Positions 16,002 through 24,071 are shown, counted from the stretch's first letter. The stretch is 47,659 nucleotides of DNA from Paraburkholderia sp. LEh10 (GCF_017814945.1 NZ_JAGIPX010000062.1:1-47659); one strand, 5' to 3'. The notes: a model not told the origin generated them from the sequence alone. Numbers and translations: made by a program.

Positions 16002-16546
16002 TCGGCTCTCCACACAGCCTGGCCTGGCTGTGGCTTTGGGCACGCACGAACTTCATTTTGGCGGATCATGTCGTGTCCTCGGTTGCACAATATGCTTATA
16101 CGTTCTGCGCCAGTATCAGGAATCCGCACATGGATAGTGCGATATTTCACCGGGACGACGCACAAAACGTGGTCTCACTCGTGCATGGGAGAATTTGTGC
16201 ACGAAGCATACCATTGCTAGGGTTTGTCTGAATATGACTGAGACAAGTGTTACGGATGGAAACAATCTTGTCCTTTTTGCTGCGTCGTTTAGTTCATGGC
16301 TGTCACAGAATTGACGTCAGTTGCGACCTCATGAACGGCGCGGGAACGCCCCGCCTCAGCGTCTCAATGCTCTCGCCGCCGCAATGACGAACGTATGCGC
16401 GCGTGGAATCCGCACAACATCATTGCGGCGGTTACATTCGATTTGATGAGCAATGCATCAAGCAACTGCGCAGACTGTGTTTCTAATTGCAATGCATATT
16501 GGCGGCTGCGCAAGAGGTCCGTCGCATGACGGCGACGGGTGCGGAT
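16002..16546. other. Gene-free region with two inverted repeats
   Basis: No coding sequence is supported. A 12-bp inverted repeat, CCGCCGCAATGA at 16376-16387 and its complement at 16420-16431, has a 32-bp spacer. A shorter dyad, TCGTGCA at 16179-16185 and TGCACGA at 16198-16204, lies nearer the DUF4096-domain gene and could be an operator. A seven-base hairpin (CCGTCGC-atgacg-GCGACGG, 16519-16538) follows the YciI gene in its reading direction but lacks a T-run. Confidence 0.5.
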
Positions 16547-16843
16547 TCAACGAACAGGTGTCGCGGCTCGCTCGCCGACGACCGTGGTCCACGGACGCAC
16601 TCGCCATTGCGTGACGAGTCCATTGAGCACATACGGGTCGGCTTTGGCAAACGCCTCGGCGACAGCGGGTGAATCGCCTTCGAACAGCAGCATGGCCGTG
16701 TCGACGGGATCGGCCAGCGCGCCTGCCAGATGCAGTTCGCCGCGCTCGGCCGCCGCCCATGCGAGCTTCAGGTGCGCGGCGCGAAATTCGGCGCGGCGCT
16801 CGAGATAATCGGACGACACATCGTAGATCAGCAGATAGTGCAT
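16547..16843 (-). CDS. YciI family protein
   Basis: About 98 residues starting MHYLLIYDVSSDYLERRAEF, with GAGGAG eight bases before the ATG at 16841-16843. The order of features fits the YciI/YCII fold, a ferredoxin-like alpha/beta barrel related to muconolactone isomerases: MHYLLIYDV strand, LxxAxxxGELHLAGALADP with the conserved His/Asp region, then AMLLFEGDSPAVAEAFAKAD and DPYVLNGLVTQWRVRPW. Family members are small cytoplasmic proteins of mostly unknown role. It stands alone with no obvious partner gene. Confidence 0.88.
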   Translation of the reverse strand: MHYLLIYDVSSDYLERRAEFRAAHLKLAWAAAERGELHLAGALADPVDTAMLLFEGDSPAVAEAFAKADPYVLNGLVTQWRVRPWTTVVGERAATPVR

Positions 16844-17090
16844 GGCGAAAACTCCTCGATAACAATGGCTCAAGCATAACGGTTCGCGTGCTTCGGGTAA
16901 GCGATCTTAGGGAAATACCTGTGCTGTCCGAACGTCGCGTGGGTCAACCGATTGAGCCGTCCATTCGTTCTGACAGACACCATGCGCAGCCATGGCGACG
17001 GCCGATCACGGCGAAGGCGACCCGCCCGGCCCGATGCCCGTCTGAGAACAACACAATCAACAACATCCACAACCCGTGATGGAGTGTCCC

Positions 17091-17387
17091 ATGAAGATCC
17101 AAGCCGCTATCGCCGCCCTCGCCCTGACGGGTCTGCTCGCATCGCCCGCGTTCGCCGCGAACAGCCAGCAAGCGAAGATGGCAGATTGCAACAAGCAGGC
17201 GGGCGACAAGAAGGGCGACGACCGCAAGGCGTTCATGAAGAGCTGTCTGTCGGCGTCGTCGGCGATGGCTGCGTCCGCACCGATGTCGCAGCAGGACAAG
17301 ATGAAGATGTGCAACACGCAGGCCGGTGACAAGAAAGGCGACGACCGCAAGGCGTTCATGAAGACCTGCCTGAGCAACAAGGGCTGA
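17091..17387 (+). CDS. PsiF repeat-containing periplasmic protein
   Basis: About 98 residues. A Sec signal peptide (MKIQAAIAALALTGLLASPA, cleavage near AFA-AN) is followed by two nearly identical PsiF repeats: ADCNKQAGDKKGDDRKAFMK and CNTQAGDKKGDDRKAFMKTC. Each repeat has two cysteines that may form a disulfide in the periplasm. PsiF of E. coli is phosphate-starvation inducible, but its function is unknown. ATG 17091-17093 has GGAG seven bases upstream. The gene is monocistronic and ends at a strong terminator. The paired repeats also match at the DNA level (AAGGCGACGACCGCAAGGCG occurs in both), suggesting internal duplication. Confidence 0.9.
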   Translation: MKIQAAIAALALTGLLASPAFAANSQQAKMADCNKQAGDKKGDDRKAFMKSCLSASSAMAASAPMSQQDKMKMCNTQAGDKKGDDRKAFMKTCLSNKG

Positions 17388-17445
17388 GGTTCCGTCCGCG
17401 CGTCGCGGCGTCCGCGCAAGCGGCGCGCGATGGTGCAAGAGCGTG

Positions 17446-17484
17446 AAGCGGCGTCCAGTGTGTATGGGCGCCGCTTTTTGTTTT
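17446..17484 (+). terminator. Rho-independent terminator after the psiF-like gene
   Basis: Stem AAGCGGCG-T-CC pairs with GG-G-CGCCGCTT around a nine-base loop, followed by TTTGTTTT. This is a canonical hairpin plus T-run about 60 bases past the stop codon. Confidence 0.8.
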
Positions 17485-17659
17485 GGCGCGCCGCCTGCGA
17501 TGTCCCGCACACAAGCTGCACATCGGGCTCGCCAACCCCTGCACTTCCCGGGCCATTTTCTTCTATGATGGCGGCACAGACGGCCCACCCCACATAAAAC
17601 AAGTCCCACGGGCCGCCAGCTTGTCGTTGATGCCGCAAGCGCATCGCACGGAGGCAAGG

Positions 17660-18106
17660 ATGGTTGGGAGACACAAGAACCGCTGGCTGCGTCGCTGGCT
17701 GGTGGTGATCGTATTCTGGGCGGTGCCCGTGGCGATCGTCGCCGTGCGCGAAATCCAGGAAGAAATGGCCTATAACCGGGTCGACCTGAACAACGCGCTG
17801 ACGACGTGGCAACTGACGGACGCGCAACGCGCAGCGGGGGCCGCCGCGCACTGCCGCGGCACGCCCGACGACGCGCGCGCCGCCGGCTGTCCCGCCGACG
17901 TGCTCGCGGCCAATGCGCCGCGCCAGCAAGACGCGCTCAACGAGTACGCGATCCGCAAAAGCACGTTGGCGAGCTATCTGTGGCATGCGTTCGTCGGTTA
18001 CTGGGTCGTGCCCGCGGCGACGATCTTTGCGATCGGCTTCGTCATCGGCATGGTGCGCCGCGCGTTGAGGCGCCCGGCCGTGAACAAGAGCGCGGCGAAT
18101 CGCTAA
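17660..18106 (+). CDS. Hypothetical two-helix membrane protein
   Basis: About 148 residues from ATG 17660-17662, which has GGAGG five bases upstream. There is an Arg-rich start, a first membrane helix (WLVVIVFWAVPVAIVAV, residues 13-29), a polar central domain of about 75 residues with two cysteines (AAHCRGTPDDARAAGCPADV), a second helix near residues 112-135 (YWVVPAATIFAIGFVIGMV) and a basic tail. With a basic N-terminus and basic C-terminus both likely cytoplasmic, the central domain would face the periplasm, where its two cysteines could pair. The family is not recognised and no function is proposed. Neighbours are unrelated single genes. Confidence 0.75.
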   Translation: MVGRHKNRWLRRWLVVIVFWAVPVAIVAVREIQEEMAYNRVDLNNALTTWQLTDAQRAAGAAAHCRGTPDDARAAGCPADVLAANAPRQQDALNEYAIRKSTLASYLWHAFVGYWVVPAATIFAIGFVIGMVRRALRRPAVNKSAANR

Positions 18107-18477
18107 TGTGCGCCGATGCGGGCGCTGCTGCGGCTTTCCCGTAACACTTTCCAGTTCCTTTCAACGTGATTTTGCGGCGCGCAGAATCGGTAAATTCGAC
18201 TCGCTGCGGCCGCTGTTGCGGCGGCTCGGAAACGGATTGCAAGGAGACTCGCCGGTTGCCGGAAACGAGCGGCGAATGCGGCGCCGCGGACGTTTTTGAA
18301 TACGCGAGCGACCGGCCAGAATTACCCGACGAATCGCTGACGATCGCCGGAGTGCCCGTCTCACAAGGGTTTGCGCGATATCCCCAAGACCCTTGCTTTG
18401 CTGGATCGTGTGTTATAACTAAGTAGGCAACCCGCGTGAACTGAGGCTGCACCCCGGAACCACGATGGAGAAAAACG
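18107..18477 (+). other. Gene-free stretch upstream of the SYLF lipoprotein gene
   Basis: No gene is supported in these 371 bases. The first 250 bases are GC-rich with short imperfect repeats of GGCCGCTGTTGCGGCGG type. The last 100 bases hold the likely promoter of the downstream lipoprotein gene. Confidence 0.4.
18393..18419 (+). promoter_or_regulatory. Candidate sigma-70 promoter for the SYLF lipoprotein gene
   Basis: TTGCTT at 18393-18398 and TATAAC at 18414-18419 are separated by 15 bases, shorter than the optimal 17. The -10 element lies about 58 bases upstream of the start codon in locally AT-richer DNA. Confidence 0.35.
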
Positions 18478-19065
18478 ATGCAAAGACGAAACTTCATTCT
18501 GAAGAGTACCGCCGCGCTCGCTTTCGGAAGCCTTGCACTGGCCGGCTGCACCACCACCAAGAGCAGCGGGGAATCTGCCGCTACCGACATGTCCAAACGC
18601 CAGTCGATCGACGCCAGCGTCGACGGCACGATGTCGCGCCTGTACACCACCGTGCAGGGCTCGCGTGAGCTGGTCTCGAAGGCGCGCGGCATCCTGGTGT
18701 TTCCGTCCGTGCTGCAAGTCGGCTTCGTGGTCGGCGGCCAGTACGGCGAAGGCTCGCTGCGCGTAGGCGGCAGCACGGTCGGGTACTACAGCACGATCTC
18801 CGGCTCGTTCGGCCTGACGGCAGGCGCGCAGTCGAAGGCGATCATTTTCATGTTCATGACGCAGGACTCGCTCGACAAATTCCGCAGCTCGGATGGCTGG
18901 TCGGTAGGCGCCGATGCATCGGTTGCGCTCGTCAAGATGGGCGCGAACGGCGCCGTCGATACGACGACGGCCACTGCGCCCGTCGAAGTGTTCATCCTGA
19001 CGAATGCCGGTCTGATGGCCGACGTGTCGTTGGCGGGCACGAAGGTATCGCGGCTGAAGATTTGA
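18478..19065 (+). CDS. SYLF-domain lipoprotein (BPSL1445 type)
   Basis: 195 residues. The signal peptide MQRRNFILKSTAALAFGSLA ends in lipobox L-A-G-C (Cys near residue 23), and the MQRRNF start resembles a twin-arginine motif. The mature part is a SYLF (YSC84-like) domain: VSKARGILVFPSVLQVGFVV, GQYGEGSLRVGGSTVGYYST, LTAGAQSKAIIFMFMTQDSL, NAGLMADVSLAGTKVSRLKI. SYLF domains bind lipids in eukaryotes; the bacterial lipoproteins are abundant envelope proteins of unclear role. A GGAG-like site precedes ATG 18478-18480. It is a single gene closed by a strong terminator. Confidence 0.93.
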   Translation: MQRRNFILKSTAALAFGSLALAGCTTTKSSGESAATDMSKRQSIDASVDGTMSRLYTTVQGSRELVSKARGILVFPSVLQVGFVVGGQYGEGSLRVGGSTVGYYSTISGSFGLTAGAQSKAIIFMFMTQDSLDKFRSSDGWSVGADASVALVKMGANGAVDTTTATAPVEVFILTNAGLMADVSLAGTKVSRLKI

Positions 19066-19199
19066 CGGCGAGGCGGCCCGCATCGGGGCCGCGTCGCGTA
19101 GCGCTACGGGACGCGGACGCGAGTCCGCTACGCGGTTCCGGCAAATCGTCGATCACGCGTGTCGCGCAGCAGCGTCATGCTGCCGACGCCGATCGTGAC

Positions 19200-19242
19200 A
19201 AAGGGCAATGCAACCGGTTGGCTGCATTGCCCTTTCTTTTGC
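19200..19242. terminator. Strong bidirectional terminator
   Basis: A perfect 13-base stem, AAAGGGCAATGCA and TGCATTGCCCTTT, with a ten-base loop, is followed by CTTTT on the plus strand and preceded by A-rich DNA. It lies between the SYLF gene and the converging glycosyltransferase gene and can serve both. Confidence 0.85.
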
Positions 19243-19335
19243 GCGTTTGATCTTGCTGGATGACGTGCGTCAAACGGGTTGGCCCGATCGCGACGCGACG
19301 GCTTCGGTAACGCTCGCTGACGCTTCAAGGGCGCT

Positions 19336-20406
19336 TCAAGGACGTGAAGACGCGTCGATCACCTTGAACCGCGAGCGCTTCTGCGCGCGGATCACCGACT
19401 GATACGCATCGACGTACTGCTGCGCCATCCGGTGCGACGTGAAGCGCTCTTCGAAGCGTTTGCGCACCGCCGTACGCGGCAGCTTGTGCAGCCGATTGAC
19501 GGCCGCCACCGCACCGATCTCGTCCTCGACGATGAAGCCCGACATGCCATCGTCGAGCACTTCGGGCACTGAGCCCCGATTGAACGCGATGACGGGCGTG
19601 CCGCACGCCATCGCCTCGATCATGACGAGCCCGAACGGTTCCGGCCAGTCGATCGGAAACAGCAACGCGTGCGCGCCCGACAGGAATTCCGCTTTCTCGT
19701 GATCGGCAATCTCGCCGATGTATTCGACATATGGCAATTCGAGCAAGGGCTTGATGTCGCGCTCGAAGTATTCGGCGTCGGCGGCGTCGACCTTCGCGGC
19801 GATGCGGATCGGCAAGCCGCAGCGGCCCGCGATGCGGATCGCCGTATCGACGCGTTTTTCCGGCGAGATGCGCCCAAGGAAAGCAAGGTATTTCTGCTCG
19901 ACGGGCTGCGGCGTGTAGAGCATTTCCGGCAGGCCGTGATAGACGGTGCTGAGCCAGCGCGCCTGTGGCAGCGGATGACGCTGCGAGTTCGAGATCGAGA
20001 TGACGGGCGCCGTGTTGAAGGTGTCGAACACGGGCTGCTGCTCGGGCAAGTCGAGCCGCCCGTGCATCGTCGTCACAAACGGCGTTTCCTGACGCTTGAA
20101 CACCGAAAACGAGTAGTAGTCCATGTGAAAATGGAGCACATCGAATTCTTCAGCCTGACGGCGCACCAATTCCATCAGCAGCATGTGCGGCGCGATGCGG
20201 TCGCGGATGCCGGGGTCGAGGCGCAGCGCGCGCGGCCAAACGGCTTCGAGCTTCGCGCGCGTGACGGAATCGCCACTTGCGAAAAGCGTCACGTCATGGC
20301 CCAGGTCGACGAGCGCCTCGGTGATGTACGACACCACGCGCTCCGTCCCGCCATATAGCTTCGGCGGTACCGATTCCGTCAAAGGGGCGATCTGCGCAAT
20401 TCTCAT
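19336..20406 (-). CDS. Glycosyltransferase family 4
   Basis: 356 residues with a complete GT-B fold. It starts MRIAQIAPLTESVPPKLYGG TERVV, the usual glycogen-synthase-like opening. PEKRVDTAIRIAGRCGLPIR is at the domain border. The donor site reads LLFPIDWPEPFGLVMIEAMACGTPVIAFNRGSVPEV, with the E-x7-E glutamates in EPFGLVMIE. ATG 20404-20406 begins at the first strand. It is not part of the exopolysaccharide cluster. It is followed upstream by an empty stretch and then otsA in the same direction, so a role in a sugar, trehalose-related or glycogen-like product is possible. The acceptor is unknown. Confidence 0.9.
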   Translation of the reverse strand: MRIAQIAPLTESVPPKLYGGTERVVSYITEALVDLGHDVTLFASGDSVTRAKLEAVWPRALRLDPGIRDRIAPHMLLMELVRRQAEEFDVLHFHMDYYSFSVFKRQETPFVTTMHGRLDLPEQQPVFDTFNTAPVISISNSQRHPLPQARWLSTVYHGLPEMLYTPQPVEQKYLAFLGRISPEKRVDTAIRIAGRCGLPIRIAAKVDAADAEYFERDIKPLLELPYVEYIGEIADHEKAEFLSGAHALLFPIDWPEPFGLVMIEAMACGTPVIAFNRGSVPEVLDDGMSGFIVEDEIGAVAAVNRLHKLPRTAVRKRFEERFTSHRMAQQYVDAYQSVIRAQKRSRFKVIDASSRP

Positions 20407-21078
20407 CTATGTCTCCATGGTCCGCGCCGAAGCGAGCCGCTTGTGGCATATGGTGGCGAACGAGTATGCCAGCACGCAGCCAGCCGATCAAACGCGGCAC
20501 GACGTTTCGAGCACGTTTTCGTGCACTCTCATGCGCGAGGTCGGGTTTATCCGTAGTTGCCCAGATCGCCCGTCAAGCCAAGGCTGCGTGGCGCGCGCAC
20601 TCGGCCACGGCCCCTTGTGTCCGTGTGCCGATTATTGCCCGTCGTCTAGCCAAACGCCTCAGGTATTTCATTTCCATTACGCTGTTACAGTCGGGAAACA
20701 CTCGTTTCGCGCGTTCCCTAATTGCTTTTTTGCGGCGCCTTGCCAGTCATGCAAGCGCCCGCACGTTCGATACAAGCATCGCGCGAAGGGAGCGCTCGAG
20801 GCCTGCCCCGAGGATGGACTGCTGAGCGCCCGCGCGCGAGCGACGGAATCAGTTCGCCGCTCGCCGTCGCGGCGAGCAGAGCAACGCGCCATACAAGCCT
20901 GGTTTGCGGCTTCCGTTCGGCGCTGCAATGACGTTCAGGCGCGCAAGCGGCACGACCAGATCGCGCAACGATCGATAGTTGGCGTACGAGAGCGTCGTCA
21001 GCGTCCGCGCCCCGTTGGCGGACGCGGCGCACGCGTCAAGCAGAATTGATCGGGATCGCGAATGAATGGCGCGCCGGG
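20407..21078. other. Gene-poor stretch between otsA and a glycosyltransferase gene
   Basis: Open frames here are short, overlap on both strands and lack ribosome sites or recognisable domains. The only recognisable content is a decayed ATPase fragment at 20789-21004. The rest shows no clear feature. The spacing argues against otsA and the glycosyltransferase gene being one tight operon. Confidence 0.5.
20789..21004 (-). pseudogene. Decayed N-terminal fragment of an AAA-family (SMC/RecF-like) ATPase
   Basis: Reading from 21004 leftwards gives TLTTLSYANYRSLRDLVVPL then ARLNVIAAPNGSRKPGLYGA. This matches the N-terminus of predicted ATPases that begin MLTTL, continue with a YRSLRDL strand, and have Walker A of GxNGSGKSNLYRAL type. 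Here the start is ACG instead of ATG and the P-loop has lost its Gly and Ser (GSRKP). After LYGAL the match jumps frame to LLAATASGELIPSLARG, consistent with one lost base, and jumps again to QQSILGAGLE, resembling QSTLWAGPE. Nothing follows. This is a start-less, frameshifted and truncated remnant. The family comparison is from memory of such proteins. Confidence 0.65.
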
Positions 21079-22512
21079 TTACGAATTCCCCGCTTTTTTC
21101 GCCTCGAACGAGCCCTCGGGAAGATCATCGGGGCCAGGCACGCTGCGCAGATCGCGCAGGAACGAATCGCGCCAGACGCCCAGGTCGTTCTTGCGCAAAG
21201 CCGCCATGTCCATTTCGTGACGCCGCTTGCGCTCTTCGAGCGGCATCGCGAGCGCGCGCTGCAGCGCTTCGCACATGCCGATCGAATCGTGAGGATTCAC
21301 GATCAGCGCGCCTTCCAGTTCGGCCGCCGCGCCGGCGAACATCGACAGCACCAGCACGCCGGGATCGTCCGGATTCTGCGCCGCCACGTATTCCTTGGCG
21401 ACGAGATTCATGCCGTCGTGCAAAGGCGTGACGAAACCGACCTGCGATTCGCGGAACAGCGACATCAGTTTCCAGCGGTCATACCGTTGATTCATATACC
21501 GGATCGGCGTGTAGTCGAGACCCGAGTATTTGCCGTTGATCCGCCCTGCTTCGTATTCGAGTTGCTGGCGGATGTCCTGGTAGGTGGTGACGTCGGAGCG
21601 TGTTGGCGGCGCGATCTGCACCAGCGTGACGTTGCCGCGCCACTCGGGCGAACGTTCTAGCAGCGCTTCGAATGCGCAGAAACGCTCGACCAGCCCCTTC
21701 GAATAGTCGAGCCGGTCCACGCTCATGATGAGTTTGCGCCCTTCGAGGCTCTGTTTCAGATCGAGCACATGCTGACGGCTCTCATAGCGCTTCGCCTGCT
21801 CGGCGATTTCGTCGGGGAACACGCCGATCCGGTACACACCCGTGCGCAGCCTGCGGCCGAACGCTTCGGCATGGCCGTCGCCCGACACGACGCCGCGTGC
21901 ATGACGCTGCAGGTAGTCGTGAAACGCGAGCTGGTCGTTGTCGGTCTGAAAACCCAACAGGTCGTAGCAGCACAGCGACCGCACCAGTTCTTCGTGCGGC
22001 GGAATGTTGAGGAGAATTTGCGGCGCCGGAAACGGAATATGCAGGAAGAACCCGATCCGGTTCGCGACGCCCTCGGCCCGCAGCGCCTCGGCAAATGGAA
22101 TCAGATGGTAGTCGTGGACCCAGATGATGTCATCGGGTTGAAGCAGCTTGACAAGCTTGTGCGCGAGCCATGCGTTGACGCGCCGGTAGCCCGCATATTC
22201 GTCGCGCTCGTAGCGCGCCAGATCGTTGCGGTAATGGAAGACGGGCCACAGCGTCGCGTTCGAAAAGCCGCGATAGTACTGGTCGTAGTCCTTGCGCGTG
22301 AGGCCCGTCGTGGCGAACGTCACGCTGCCGTCCACTTCGAGCATCGGCCCGGCGTTCGCGACCGTTTCACTGACGACATCCCCGCTCCAGCCGAACCACA
22401 CGCCGCCCGCGTCCTTCAGCGCACCGAATACGCCCACCGCGAGTCCGCCCGCCGAGCCTTTGGTTTCCGTAGGCGTGGCGACGCGATTCGACACGACGAT
22501 CAGTCGGCCCAT
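21079..22512 (-). CDS. otsA: Alpha,alpha-trehalose-phosphate synthase (UDP-forming)
   Basis: 477 residues, normal for single-domain OtsA (GT20). Visible motifs are MGRLIVVSNRVATPTETKGS AGGL at the N-terminus, GWSGDV, IWVHDYHLIPFAEALR near residue 128, FFLHIPFPAPQI, MSVDRLDYSKGLVERFCAFE near 262, and PLHDGMNLVAKEYVAAQ near 360. It joins glucose from UDP-glucose to glucose-6-P to give trehalose-6-phosphate, for osmotic and desiccation protection. A strong GGAGGG lies eight bases before ATG 22510-22512. The usual partner otsB (phosphatase) is not adjacent on either side; the downstream gene is a GT4 enzyme beyond about 670 bases. Confidence 0.97.
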   Translation of the reverse strand: MGRLIVVSNRVATPTETKGSAGGLAVGVFGALKDAGGVWFGWSGDVVSETVANAGPMLEVDGSVTFATTGLTRKDYDQYYRGFSNATLWPVFHYRNDLARYERDEYAGYRRVNAWLAHKLVKLLQPDDIIWVHDYHLIPFAEALRAEGVANRIGFFLHIPFPAPQILLNIPPHEELVRSLCCYDLLGFQTDNDQLAFHDYLQRHARGVVSGDGHAEAFGRRLRTGVYRIGVFPDEIAEQAKRYESRQHVLDLKQSLEGRKLIMSVDRLDYSKGLVERFCAFEALLERSPEWRGNVTLVQIAPPTRSDVTTYQDIRQQLEYEAGRINGKYSGLDYTPIRYMNQRYDRWKLMSLFRESQVGFVTPLHDGMNLVAKEYVAAQNPDDPGVLVLSMFAGAAAELEGALIVNPHDSIGMCEALQRALAMPLEERKRRHEMDMAALRKNDLGVWRDSFLRDLRSVPGPDDLPEGSFEAKKAGNS

Positions 22513-22832
22513 GTTGCTGTCCCTCCACTCTGGTTGGCGCGGCCCGTCCGCCGTGGCCGGCGCGCGTTGTCAGTGGTAGTTCGACCGCGGTTGCACCCGA
22601 TCAGTTGCACATTTACGCATGTGCGAACGGCATAGGCGAAAAGACCGAACGCGCTCGCGCGCCGCCATGAAATCGCAAGAGATCAGATGAAGTGTGACGC
22701 ATGCGCGCGAATCAGGTGCGCGCCTCAGTCGGAAAAAGCAGAAAAACGCGGAACAAAACGGGAAAAACGCGCGCCGTGCATAAAGCACGGCGCGCGTCGA
22801 GAGAAGGCAGATCAGGCAGCGGCGCTTGCCGT
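22513..22832. other. Intergenic region upstream of otsA
   Basis: No gene is supported in these 320 bases. They hold the ribosome site and presumably the promoter of otsA, and the terminator of the Rap1a/Tai gene at 22763-22797. No clear -35/-10 pair was identified. Confidence 0.4.
22763..22797 (-). terminator. Rho-independent terminator after the Rap1a/Tai gene
   Basis: A perfect 13-base stem, ACGCGCGCCGTGC and GCACGGCGCGCGT, with a five-base loop is followed on the minus strand by TTTTT. It lies about 36 bases past the stop codon. Confidence 0.85.
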
Positions 22833-23189
22833 TCAGCTGCCCGACTTGCAGGGAAACGCCTTGCCGAGCCCGAGCGAGACGGCCGTGCTCGCGTTGTAGC
22901 CCGCGACGTTCGGATTGTCGGCAATGTACTTGCGCACGGCATCCGTGAGCTGTTGCGAGCGTGCGTCAGGCGGCAGGCAGAAATACTGGCCGACGCGCGG
23001 ACCCGTCGTTCCGCCGATCGCGTCGATGGTGTTGAAGACGCCGTCCGCGGCGCCTTCGATATACGCCGCACACGCACTACGCGACGCAACGTCGGTCTTC
23101 GTGCACAGCTTGTTGAGGTCGCCCCCCGTGAACGCGGCAGCCGTCAACGGCACAGCAAGCGCGCTGGCGCAAATCAAAACCCGCAGCAT
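22833..23189 (-). CDS. Rap1a/Tai family protein
   Basis: 118 residues. A signal peptide (MLRVLICASALAVPLTAAAF) is followed by TGGDLNKLCTKTD, SACAAYIEGAADGVFNTIDA and FCLPPDARSQQLTDAVRKYI, the all-helical fold of Rap1a/Tai proteins with conserved cysteines. Founding members are periplasmic immunity proteins that bind type VI secretion amidase effectors. Here no effector or secretion gene is adjacent, so this is an orphan, and the immunity role is only an inference from the family. It is closed by a strong terminator. The ankyrin gene lies 96 bases upstream on the same strand, but co-function is not indicated. Confidence 0.88.
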   Translation of the reverse strand: MLRVLICASALAVPLTAAAFTGGDLNKLCTKTDVASRSACAAYIEGAADGVFNTIDAIGGTTGPRVGQYFCLPPDARSQQLTDAVRKYIADNPNVAGYNASTAVSLGLGKAFPCKSGS

Positions 23190-23285
23190 GTTATTCCTTC
23201 CTGGTATGAGCCCGGCATTGTGTCCGGCGGTCTTCGCCGCCGGCCTGGCTACATCGCCCGCGCGTGATGGCCCGCGGCGAAGACG

Positions 23286-24071
23286 CTATTTTGCACTGTT
23301 TTGCGGCGTTGCTGGGGCTCCCGCGGGCGCCTGGATCTGCATTTGCTGCATGCGCGCCGTCAGGCCTTCGACGACATCCGGTTCCTTGTACTGTTTCGCG
23401 AAATCGAGCGCCGTCAGGCCGAGCTGGTTTTTCACGTTCAGGTCCGCGCCGCTGTCGAGCAGCAGCTTGACGGTCGAGACATGGCCGCCGCGCGAGGCCA
23501 TCATCAGCGGCGTCGTGCCGTTCGGCGAGCTGGTATCGATGTATGCGTCGTGATCGAGCAGCAGCTTGACGATGTCGTCGTGACCGTTCGCGGCCGCGTA
23601 GTGCAGCGGCGCCCAGCCCTTCTTGTTCACTTCCGCGTCCTTCGCGATCAGCATCTTCACGATATCGATGTCGCCGTTCAGCGCGGCCATCATCATCGCG
23701 TTCTCGCCCGCCTTGTCGAGAATCTCGATGTCCGTCTTCGGGTTGTCGATCAGCGCGGCCACCACCTTGTCCGATTTCTCGCGCGCGGCGATCACCAGCA
23801 GCGGCATGCCCTGGTTGTCGGTCATGTTCGGGTCCATGCCGTTCGACAATTGCTTCTTCACTTCCTTCACGTCGTCGAACTTGACCGCCTTGATCATCGT
23901 GTCGGCGGGCGCCGCGTGCGCGGGCAGCGCGCCGAGCGTGGCGAACGCAATACCCGCCGCCAGCGACACGCGCACGGACAGGTGCGCGAAACCGCGGCGC
24001 AGGCCGCCCGCGCGCGAAGAAGCGTGACGCGATGGATTGCCGCAATGGCCGTCAGCCGGGTAATTTTTCAT
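23286..24071 (-). CDS. Periplasmic ankyrin-repeat protein
   Basis: 261 residues. The N-terminus has a basic stretch with RRGFAHL, resembling a twin-arginine motif, then a hydrophobic segment (VSLAAGIAFATLGALPAHA, cleavage after AHA near residue 53). About five or six ankyrin repeats follow over residues 60-230 (DNQGMPLLVIAAREKSDKVV, KKGWAPLHYAAANGHDDIVK, NGTTPLMMASRGGHVSTVKL, NQLGLTALDFAKQ). The end is Gln/Pro/Ala-rich (MQIQAPAGAPATPQ). Ankyrin repeats bind protein partners; the partner is unknown. The first ATG (24069-24071) has no good ribosome site, so a shorter start inside the basic region is possible. A 15-base palindrome lies just upstream. Confidence 0.88.
   Translation of the reverse strand: MKNYPADGHCGNPSRHASSRAGGLRRGFAHLSVRVSLAAGIAFATLGALPAHAAPADTMIKAVKFDDVKEVKKQLSNGMDPNMTDNQGMPLLVIAAREKSDKVVAALIDNPKTDIEILDKAGENAMMMAALNGDIDIVKMLIAKDAEVNKKGWAPLHYAAANGHDDIVKLLLDHDAYIDTSSPNGTTPLMMASRGGHVSTVKLLLDSGADLNVKNQLGLTALDFAKQYKEPDVVEGLTARMQQMQIQAPAGAPATPQNSAK

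Noticed and set aside
20183..21049. Long plus-strand open frame (288 codons) across the GT4 gene end and the gap
   Set aside because: It runs antisense through a well-supported glycosyltransferase, has no ribosome site or domain, and covers the ATPase remnant on the other strand.
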